Below the pieces are notes generated by a model. That model had not been told where the DNA came from. It was given only the letters and a program-made list of their open reading frames with translations, and made no database searches. From JBFMHD01 sp040752395 [NCBI: Candidatus Hydrogenedentota bacterium] (GTDB taxonomy: Bacteria; JBFMHD01), in the NCBI GenBank assembly GCA_040752395.1, contig JBFMHD010000199.1, forward strand, positions 1-5,139: DNA of 5,139 nucleotides, read 5' to 3'. How positions within the stretch are numbered: position 1 is the first letter of the stretch; each line of letters opens with the position of its first letter. Below, in pieces: positions 1 through 4,821 of this stretch. Both the position numbers and the translations under genes were made by a program.

Positions 1-1242
1 CTGATTGACTTCATTTGGCGAGGTACCGCTACCAGCGGCAATCCGGCTTCGGCGTGAACCATTAATTATCTGCGGGTCTTCTCTTTCATCTTTTGTCATA
101 GCTTGAATTATAGCCTTTATTCTGCTTATTTCCTTTCCTGATACCTGAAGATTCTTAATGGGAATCTTTGAGACTCCTGGTAAATATTGCAACATATCCT
201 GTAAAGAGCCCATCTTCTGTATCTGCTCAATCTGAGAGAGAAAATCTGTAAAATCAAAATCAGCTCTTTTAATTTTCTTTTGCAATTTTAATGCTATCTC
301 TTTATCAAGGCTACTTTCAGCCTTTTCTACAAACGATATAATGTCTCCCATCCCGAGTATTCTTGAAGCTATTCTTTGAGGATAAAATATTTCAAAATCA
401 AGAATCTTCTCACCGCTACCATAAAAGTAAATAGGCATCCCTGTTATCTCTTTAAAACTTAAAGCTGCGCCCCCCCTTGCATCGCTATCAAGTTTAGTAA
501 GTATCGCACCTGTGATCGGGATTTTTTCTTTGAAAGTCATTGTCATAGTTGCGGCTTGCTGACCTGTCATAGCATCTAAAATCAAAAATGAACTATCAGG
601 TTTTAAAATCTCGTTAATTAATACTAATTCATCCATCATCTCGTGGTCTATCTCCATTCTGCCTGCTGTATCAAAAATTAGAACATCTTTTTTAATATCA
701 TTAAATATATTGATTACCCTTTTTGTAAAAGTATCGATAAGCTCATTTTTTTCAGGTAAAATAGTAGTGAGTCCTAATTTCTCTCCCAGAATCCTGAGCT
801 GCTCCTGTGCTGCGGGTCGATAAATATCTGCAGCTGCTAATAAAACAGTTAATTTCTTTTTGTTGATAAGATAATTTGCTAATTTAGCTGCTGTGGTAGT
901 TTTACCTGAACCCTGTAAACCTATAAATAAAACCCTGTGCGGTAACTCTCTCTCAAGATTCCAAATTTTTTCAGTATTACCAAGAATATCAACAAGTTCA
1001 TTATAAATAATCTTTATAAACATCTGTCCAGGCGTAACACTTTTAATAACCTCGCTACCTAATGCTTTTTCTTTTACCCTGTTAATAAATTTTTTCACAA
1101 TGCTAAAATGTACATCAGCCTCAAGTAAAGCAAACTGTACCTCTCTACAGGCTTCCTCTATGTTGTTTTCAGATAAACGACCAACACCAGTAACCATTCT
1201 AATTATCTTTTCAAATTTTTCAGTCAATAACGAGCCGAACAT
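1..1242 (-). CDS. ffh: Signal recognition particle GTPase Ffh (SRP54), 3' end beyond window
   Basis: Protein component of the signal recognition particle. It binds 4.5S/SRP RNA and signal sequences at the ribosome and, with FtsY, delivers nascent membrane proteins to the Sec translocon. The 414 codons in the window are intact. Visible: N domain with ACREVQFALLEADV (31-44); P-loop GLQGSGKTT (108-116); YRPAAQEQL (141-149); DTAGR (191-195); G4 motif TKLD (249-252) followed by DARGGAALS; RILGMGD (294-300); M domain with FTDFLSQIEQIQKMG (331-345) and the RNA-binding GSRRSRIAAGSG (395-406). The family is usually about 440-450 residues, so roughly 30 C-terminal residues lie off the edge. ATG at 1242 is chosen because AGAGGAG lies 8 bases upstream. 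Departures from the usual family motifs: TGQQA for TGQ(D/E)A, TKLDSDARGG for TKLDGDARGG. It follows rpe after a repeat-filled spacer, so it may have its own promoter. Confidence 0.97.
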   Translation of the reverse strand, partial: MFGSLLTEKFEKIIRMVTGVGRLSENNIEEACREVQFALLEADVHFSIVKKFINRVKEKALGSEVIKSVTPGQMFIKIIYNELVDILGNTEKIWNLERELPHRVLFIGLQGSGKTTTAAKLANYLINKKKLTVLLAAADIYRPAAQEQLRILGEKLGLTTILPEKNELIDTFTKRVINIFNDIKKDVLIFDTAGRMEIDHEMMDELVLINEILKPDSSFLILDAMTGQQAATMTMTFKEKIPITGAILTKLDSDARGGAALSFKEITGMPIYFYGSGEKILDFEIFYPQRIASRILGMGDIISFVEKAESSLDKEIALKLQKKIKRADFDFTDFLSQIEQIQKMGSLQDMLQYLPGVSKIPIKNLQVSGKEISRIKAIIQAMTKDEREDPQIINGSRRSRIAAGSGTSPNEVNQ

Positions 1243-1250
1243 TCATAGGT

Positions 1251-1257
1251 CTCCTCT
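1251..1257 (-). promoter_or_regulatory. Ribosome binding site of ffh
   Basis: AGAGGAG read on the minus strand, 8 bases before ATG at 1242. It fixes the ffh start. A second ATG at 1246 is out of frame and runs into TGA after eight codons. Confidence 0.8.
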
Positions 1258-1353
1258 GAAAAACGTTGTAACTCTAATAATATCAAATAGAGGCAAGAAG
1301 CAAGATAACGGAAGAAGTAAGAGGTATCAGGACAGGCTACAGGCTACGGACTA

Positions 1354-1363
1354 CAGCCGGCTG
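1354..1363. repeat. 10-base perfect palindrome in the heptamer tract
   Basis: CAGCCGGCTG is identical on both strands. It sits where the CAGGCTA-type words give way to the GAGTC-type words, and is the most GC-rich point of the spacer. It could be a simple by-product of the words around it. Confidence 0.6.
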
Positions 1364-1389
1364 GAGTCAAAAGCCCAAAGCCTGCTGAA

Positions 1390-1456
1390 AAGTCTTGAGT
1401 CTTGAGTCTTGAGTCTCGAGTCCTGTTTTGACTCACGACTCTCGACTCTTTGACTT
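1390..1456. repeat. Imperfect hairpin of repeated GAGTC / GACTC units
   Basis: The left arm has GAGTC at 1397, 1404, 1411 and 1418. The right arm has GACTC at 1430, 1437 and 1444, then GACT at 1452. Around a 7-base centre (1423-1429) they pair as 1418-1422 with 1430-1434, 1411-1415 with 1437-1441, 1404-1408 with 1444-1448, and 1398-1401 with 1452-1455. Two-base mismatches, or a 2/3-base internal loop at the outermost step, separate the 5-bp blocks. The heptamer array is therefore inverted about its centre. There is no U-run after it on either strand, so it is not a standard intrinsic terminator. Confidence 0.75.
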
Positions 1457-1461
1457 CTATA

Positions 1462-1485
1462 CCCCATCCCCTATACCCTATCCCC
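1462..1485 (-). other. Potential G-quadruplex motif at the rpe stop codon
   Basis: Read on the minus (rpe coding) strand there are four guanine runs of 4, 3, 4 and 4 bases, separated by loops ATA, TATA and AT. This fits the usual G3+ N1-7 pattern. The first G is the third base of the rpe TAG stop (1487-1485), so an mRNA quadruplex would begin at the termination codon. The motif arises from the ATCCCCT/ATACCCT words of the heptamer tract. Whether it folds is unknown. Confidence 0.6.
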
Positions 1486-2174
1486 TAATATCCTTTGTGC
1501 CTTTTCCTCCTGAGAGGTATGTGTAGAGCGCTTTGTTTTAAAATTTTAATTGGTTCTCGTAGATTATGGAAAGAATATACAAACGAACCAGCCACAAGTA
1601 CATCCACTCCTCTATTTACAGCATCTCTATAAGTCTCTCTGTTTATGCCGCCATCAACTTCAATTAAATATTTATAACCTTCTTTCGCTCTGATCCCCTT
1701 TAATATGCTTATTTTTTTTGCACTGTTTTTTATATATTTCTGACCACCGTAACCCGGCTGAACAGTCATAACAAGCACAAGGTCTACAACATCCAAAAAA
1801 GATAGCAATTTTTCTACTCTTGTATCAGGGTTTAACGAGATTCCTGTTTTACACCCATACGATTTTATAGTTTCAATAACTTTATAGGGGTTATTCTCTG
1901 ATTCTATATGAAACGTTATTAAATTAGCACCTGCTAAAGAAAATTTTTTTATGTAGTTCAATGGATGAGCTAACATCAGGTGAACATCAAAAAATAAATC
2001 TGTATCTTTTCTAACAGATTTTATCACATCTGGACCAACTGTCAGATTAGGCACAAAATGGCCATCCATAATATCCCAGTGTATCCAGTCAGCACCCGCC
2101 TCTTCAGTCCTTTTAATCTCTTTTCGGAGATTCCCAAAATCACAAGAAAGAAGCGAAGGAGCAATGATTACCAT
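1485..2174 (-). CDS. rpe: Ribulose-phosphate 3-epimerase
   Basis: Cytosolic TIM-barrel enzyme that interconverts D-ribulose 5-phosphate and D-xylulose 5-phosphate in the pentose phosphate or Calvin pathway. At 229 residues it is slightly longer than the usual 215-225. Visible: APSLLSCDF near the N-terminus (Ser7); IHWDIMDGHFVPN (31-43) with metal ligand His32 and catalytic Asp34; DVHLM (63-67) with His65; MTVQPGYGGQ (136-145); EVDGGIN (172-178) with the second catalytic acid Asp174; phosphate-binding AGS (195-197). All expected active-site residues are present. ATG at 2174 is supported by AAGGTG just upstream, overlapping the stop codon of the PASTA gene. The basic tail (LRRKRHKGY) goes past the usual end of the fold and runs straight into the heptamer tract, so the 3' end may have been altered by the repeat. 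Confidence 0.97.
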   Translation of the reverse strand: MVIIAPSLLSCDFGNLRKEIKRTEEAGADWIHWDIMDGHFVPNLTVGPDVIKSVRKDTDLFFDVHLMLAHPLNYIKKFSLAGANLITFHIESENNPYKVIETIKSYGCKTGISLNPDTRVEKLLSFLDVVDLVLVMTVQPGYGGQKYIKNSAKKISILKGIRAKEGYKYLIEVDGGINRETYRDAVNRGVDVLVAGSFVYSFHNLREPIKILKQSALHIPLRRKRHKGY

Positions 2175-2178
2175 AATT

Positions 2179-2184
2179 CACCTT
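2179..2184 (-). promoter_or_regulatory. Ribosome binding site of rpe, overlapping upstream stop
   Basis: AAGGTG on the minus strand, 4 bases before ATG at 2174. Its first two bases belong to the TAA stop of the PASTA gene (2185-2183), which suggests translational coupling. Confidence 0.7.
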
Positions 2185-3154
2185 ACAGTCTTTCCTCACG
2201 ATACCATTTGTTGTCAAGATAGATTATAACTTTTGCTGGTGGATAATAGTCTATACTTATATCAACCTTTCTACCCGACTTGATTGAAGAGTTATATACC
2301 TCTTTTACACCTTTTTTGTCATCAACTATAACTTTTAAATGATGGTTACGATTATCCATTGGGGCAACAAACGGAAATATTGTACTGCGTCGGCTGCTTA
2401 TGTCTTTGTATTTTTCATATACATAAATTACAACATTGTCACCCGATTTAACAAAGCTCCCGAACCCGGGTTTTTGAGCAAAAACTTTTCCTTCCTCTGT
2501 ATCAGGTACAGCTTTTCGTTGGACCTTTACATTTAACCCGATATTGTTTAGAAGCTCCCTTGCTTCTTCTTCAAAAAGCCCTGCTAAATCCGGCATTAAA
2601 AAATCTTTCTCTTGCTTACCACGTGATACAACAAGCGCTGCGTTGACCCCCTTTGGTATCTCACTTCGCGGCTCAGGAGACTGGGCTATTACATAGCCTG
2701 CAGGAATAATGTCATCATAGATATAAATTATTTTATTTAAAACAATCAGATTTGAGATGTTCTTATCAGCCTCATATTTCCTGATCACATCTTTAACCTC
2801 TACTAAAGACTTACAGGTGAAATCAAGCATTCTATCTCTTAGAACTTTCTGACTGATTTTAAGCCTTATTTTTCTTCCCTGTTTAATCTTTTCACCTGCT
2901 AAAGGCTCCTGTGAAACAACAGTGCCGATCTCATAATTTTCATTATAAATACCTATTTCCTCAATATCGAGTTTCTTTTCTTTTAATATCTCTCTTGCTT
3001 TTTCAATCCGCATTTTGGAGACCTCTGGAACTATCACCTCATTGCTACTCATAATATCACAGGTATACCACCATGCAATAAACCCGGCTACCACGGCGAT
3101 AAATAATATAAATATTATAAATAAAAAAAATCTAAAAATATATTTCATAATCAT
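2183..3154 (-). CDS. Membrane-anchored triple-PASTA protein without a kinase domain
   Basis: A 323-residue protein with one N-terminal transmembrane segment (about 6-28) followed by an extracytoplasmic region. Three PASTA modules can be traced: about 40-101 (VPEVSKMRIEKAREILKEK, then GTVVSQEPLAGEKIKQG), 106-178 (divergent, with AGYVIAQSPEPRSEIPKG) and 184-246 (MPDLAGLFEEEARELLNNIG, then GKVFAQKPGFGSFVKSGD). PASTA modules are known to bind peptidoglycan fragments or beta-lactams in Ser/Thr kinases and penicillin-binding proteins; here no kinase or transpeptidase domain is attached. Residues 258-323 look like a small beta-rich domain similar to the C-terminal tail of some PASTA kinases (VIVDD, then KVIIYLDNKWY). 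The start at 3154 overlaps the TPR stop codon as ATGA. An in-frame ATG at 3148 is an alternative; neither has a strong ribosome binding site. A cell-wall sensing or scaffolding role is inferred. Confidence 0.88.
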   Translation of the reverse strand: MIMKYIFRFFLFIIFILFIAVVAGFIAWWYTCDIMSSNEVIVPEVSKMRIEKAREILKEKKLDIEEIGIYNENYEIGTVVSQEPLAGEKIKQGRKIRLKISQKVLRDRMLDFTCKSLVEVKDVIRKYEADKNISNLIVLNKIIYIYDDIIPAGYVIAQSPEPRSEIPKGVNAALVVSRGKQEKDFLMPDLAGLFEEEARELLNNIGLNVKVQRKAVPDTEEGKVFAQKPGFGSFVKSGDNVVIYVYEKYKDISSRRSTIFPFVAPMDNRNHHLKVIVDDKKGVKEVYNSSIKSGRKVDISIDYYPPAKVIIYLDNKWYREERL

Positions 3155-3858
3155 TCTTCGATAAGTAATTGTTGCGATTTTAGAAGAATAAGTCTAAATT
3201 TTGCCTCCTCATAAAAAAAAGCTTCTTCACCTTTATCAACAAATTCTTGATAAATCTTTTCTGCTTCCTCTACTTTATTAGTCTCACGGTAAAGGTCACC
3301 CAAACGAAGTTTTGCTTCTGAAATAATACTTGATTCCTCATATTTATTAATAAAATCTATGAGATTCTGTATTATCTTCTCTTTATCATTACTATTTAAT
3401 TCTTCTGCGATAATCATCATATATTCTGCTTTAATTTTCTCATCTTTTGTAAGATCACCTGATTTTAAACCAATGTTGAGTATCTTTATAGCATTATCAG
3501 GATCTCCCTTTTCTATAAATTTTGATGCCATCTTTAAAACAGCCTGACCATAGACAAATGTCCCTTTATAATTCTTTATTATATATTCAAGATTTTCTAT
3601 AACATTTACATCTTTACCTTTGTTCTCTAAATCAATCGCCTGCCTGTACCTCCCAAACGCTTCTAATTCCATTGTTTCTCTCCTTGTTCTCAAGCCATAT
3701 ATCAAAAAATAAACTATAACTACACCAATTATTCCATATATCACCTGCCTTGAATATTTATTCCAAAATTCTTTTGTCTTTACAATAAACTCAGATATAT
3801 ATTCCTTAAGCTCATTTCTTTTTAATTCTTCTCTTGTTAATTTTACCTTCTTGGCCAA
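3151..3858 (-). CDS. Tetratricopeptide-repeat protein with one N-terminal membrane anchor (YfgM/TPR_21-like)
   Basis: A 235-residue protein when started at TTG 3858 (MAKKVKLTREELK). That start has AGGAG 8 bases upstream, whereas the in-frame ATG at 3906 has no clear site and would add a 16-residue tail unlike the rest. Layout: charged cytoplasmic N-terminus with a helical stretch (1-36), a transmembrane helix (about 38-57), then helical repeats. TPR-like pairs include FVYGQAVLKMASKFIEKGDP-type residues 101-133 and SEAKLRLGDLYRETNKVEEA (180-199). Architecture matches the YfgM/TPR_21 class; E. coli YfgM contacts SecYEG and periplasmic chaperones. Functional equivalence is inferred from architecture only. 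It is the first gene of the TPR-PASTA-rpe unit and overlaps the PASTA gene by 4 bases. Confidence 0.85.
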   Translation of the reverse strand: MAKKVKLTREELKRNELKEYISEFIVKTKEFWNKYSRQVIYGIIGVVIVYFLIYGLRTRRETMELEAFGRYRQAIDLENKGKDVNVIENLEYIIKNYKGTFVYGQAVLKMASKFIEKGDPDNAIKILNIGLKSGDLTKDEKIKAEYMMIIAEELNSNDKEKIIQNLIDFINKYEESSIISEAKLRLGDLYRETNKVEEAEKIYQEFVDKGEEAFFYEEAKFRLILLKSQQLLIEE

Positions 3859-3866
3859 TTTATTGT

Positions 3867-3871
3867 CTCCT
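3867..3871 (-). promoter_or_regulatory. Ribosome binding site of the TPR gene, decides TTG start
   Basis: AGGAG on the minus strand, 8 bases before TTG at 3858. It is the only well-placed site near the 5' end of this reading frame, and it lies inside the longer ATG-initiated reading. Confidence 0.75.
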
Positions 3872-3916
3872 GCTCCACACTTATAACAGCTTGTAATTAC
3901 CACCAATTCGACATAT

Positions 3917-3939
3917 CCAGCGTGTCACTCGGCTGATGG
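3917..3939. other. Short inverted repeat in the TPR leader
   Basis: CCAGC (3917-3921) can pair with GCTGATGG (3932-3939) if the A-T step is bulged, enclosing a 10-base loop. It lies in the probable 5' leader of the TPR operon. It is not followed by a U-run and matches no riboswitch I recognise. Confidence 0.35.
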
Positions 3940-3962
3940 CTTATACCGTTGTGTTATTATTA

Positions 3963-4001
3963 ATTATTATAAATTTAGTAAATTTGTAAATTGTTTTTTT
4001 T
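3963..4001 (-). promoter_or_regulatory. Probable promoter of the TPR-PASTA-rpe operon
   Basis: Minus-strand TATAAT at 3971-3966 lies about 108 bases before the TTG start, in an AT-only block with an A8 run just upstream (4001-3994) that could act as an UP element. A TTTACA at 3990-3985 resembles a -35 box but is only 13 bases from TATAAT; with AATAAT (3968-3963) as the -10 the spacing would be 16. The AT richness makes chance matches likely, so the exact boxes are uncertain. Confidence 0.4.
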
Positions 4002-4068
4002 GATATCCCCTCAGTCTACTACAGGTCTTGTGACCCTCACTACTCTGTGCTTTATCTTGCTTCTAATA

Positions 4069-4821
4069 TTAAAACAAATATGTTATACCTGTGCTTCCCC
4101 TGAAATCTGAACTTCCTTTACCCATACCTACCCCGATACCGAAATCTACAATAAAATTGCTGGAACTACAATATTTAAAGCCAAGAAAAATGTTGGCAAG
4201 GCTATCATCTCTTCCTGGTAAATTGCTGCTCCTTGCTTCAAGCTCAGAGACTAAAAACAAAAAACTATTCAACTTTTTTTCCATTCCTAAACCCGCATTA
4301 ACGACGTTTTTCGTATTCATACTCTCTGATTTACTAACAATAGTATAACCAATATTCTCATAAAGCTTGAATCGGGCGTAATCCTGCGTAAAACTTAAAT
4401 TCATACCGGTCTTTAATACGTCCTCCCACTGGCTAAACCCTCTTGTAGAAAAAGAAGGTAGATATACAATAAATTCAAGTGCTGTTTTCTGGTTTCTTGT
4501 ATTTCTAAAAAACGGAAGCACATATTTTGTATGAAATGATACACTACTTAGCATCTTCAGCCCACTGCGATAATCTACAAAAGGAACGGTAACAGCTGCC
4601 TCCCATTCTCTCGTGAGACCGTATGAATATTTTAATGGAACAAATATGCTTTCAATATTACCTGCTCTCCGTGAATAAAGATGATACTCCAACCCTGTCT
4701 CAAGCTCGCTCTTTCTGTATGAGGCTATATCAGAATCGTCTACTCTTAATGGCCTCCTTGCAAAGAGAGGGTTTGAAAAAAGAAATAATAGCATAAGTAT
4801 AGCTAAATTCTTCTTAAACAT
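4069..4821 (-). CDS. Outer-membrane beta-barrel protein, MetA-pathway/transporter-like family
   Basis: A 250-residue protein when started at ATG 4821, giving a clean signal peptide MFKKNLAILMLLFLFSNPLFA with cleavage before RRPLRVDD. The in-frame ATG at 4863 would place 14 polar residues in front of it and is not preferred. The mature part has alternating amphipathic strands (for example ELETGLEYHLYS at 39-50, FVPLKYSYGL at 60-69, WEAAVTVPFVDY at 73-84, FIVDFGIGVGMG at 223-234) and ends in ITYLF with the terminal aromatic typical of BAM substrates. The N-terminal RPLRVDDSDIA, then ELETGLEY, resembles the Phenol_MetA_deg transporter-like group (PF13557), whose substrates are mostly unknown. 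Its first 19 bases overlap the end of the PHP gene. AGAGGA lies 11 bases before the ATG, within that gene. No substrate can be assigned. Confidence 0.8.
   Translation of the reverse strand: MFKKNLAILMLLFLFSNPLFARRPLRVDDSDIASYRKSELETGLEYHLYSRRAGNIESIFVPLKYSYGLTREWEAAVTVPFVDYRSGLKMLSSVSFHTKYVLPFFRNTRNQKTALEFIVYLPSFSTRGFSQWEDVLKTGMNLSFTQDYARFKLYENIGYTIVSKSESMNTKNVVNAGLGMEKKLNSFLFLVSELEARSSNLPGRDDSLANIFLGFKYCSSSNFIVDFGIGVGMGKGSSDFRGSTGITYLF

Larger units (their letters stand above)
1291..1486. repeat. Degenerate heptanucleotide repeat mosaic, 28 units in one register
   Basis: This 196-base stretch fills most of the rpe-ffh spacer and divides exactly into 28 seven-base words starting at 1291. Neighbouring words match in blocks, all in the same register: AGGCAAG/AAGCAAG (1291-1304); AAGAAGT/AAGAGGT (1312-1325); CAGGCTA twice then CGGACTA (1333-1353); CAAAAGC/CCAAAGC (1368-1381); TGAGTCT three times (1396-1416) then CGAGTCC; ACTCACG, ACTCTCG, ACTCTTT (1431-1451); ATCCCCT, ATACCCT, ATCCCCT (1466-1486). 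The word family changes along the tract but the spacing of 7 does not. No coding potential, transposase or CRISPR-like spacer is seen. The tract starts at the rpe stop codon and ends 48 bases before the ffh start. It looks like a decayed or actively diversifying simple-sequence tract; its function is unknown. Confidence 0.85.
3859..4068. other. 210-base spacer between beta-barrel gene and TPR operon
   Basis: No coding region is visible. From the beta-barrel side (minus-strand reading) it holds a word-like stretch (4064-4003) that includes AGAAGCAAGATAA, shared with the 1291-1486 tract. Then come an A8 run (4001-3994), a fully AT-rich promoter-like block (about 3993-3957) with repeats of TAAATTT, and a more mixed leader (3956-3859) before the TPR start. 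No intrinsic terminator is evident after the beta-barrel gene on the minus strand. Confidence 0.6.

Noticed and set aside
1275-1306. ffh promoter with TATTAT as -10 and a TTGCTT-like -35
   Set aside because: The spacing is about 15 bases and the boxes fall partly in the repeat words; too weak to list.
1100-1405. Plus-strand open frame of 101 codons
   Set aside because: Its first half is antisense to the ffh N-terminus and the rest reads through the heptamer tract. No ribosome binding site or recognisable protein.
1390-1456. Intrinsic terminator
   Set aside because: The stem is broken every 5 bp and no T-run follows on either strand.
1348-1467. Minus-strand frame of about 39 codons through the heptamer tract, starting ATGGGG
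   Set aside because: The product is just a translation of GAGTC-type words (Ser/Arg/Gln rich). It has no convincing start signal or relation to a known peptide.
1291-1486. CRISPR array
   Set aside because: The repeat unit is 7 bases with no unique spacers; no cas gene is near.
2339-2536. Plus-strand open frame of 65 codons
   Set aside because: Wholly antisense to the well-supported PASTA gene.
3359-3547. Plus-strand open frame of 62 codons, hydrophobic
   Set aside because: Antisense to the TPR repeats; its hydrophobicity is what antisense of charged helices gives.
3859-3956. Riboswitch or tRNA-like RNA in the TPR leader
   Set aside because: Only short pairings are seen and no conserved core of a known class can be matched.
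3971-4001. Plus-strand terminator (AAATTTA-G-TAAATTT then T8)
   Set aside because: The inverted repeat has a one-base centre and is pure AT, and no plus-strand gene precedes it. A minus-strand promoter explains the block better.
4091-4348. Plus-strand open frame of 85 codons
   Set aside because: Antisense to the beta-barrel gene with no independent support.
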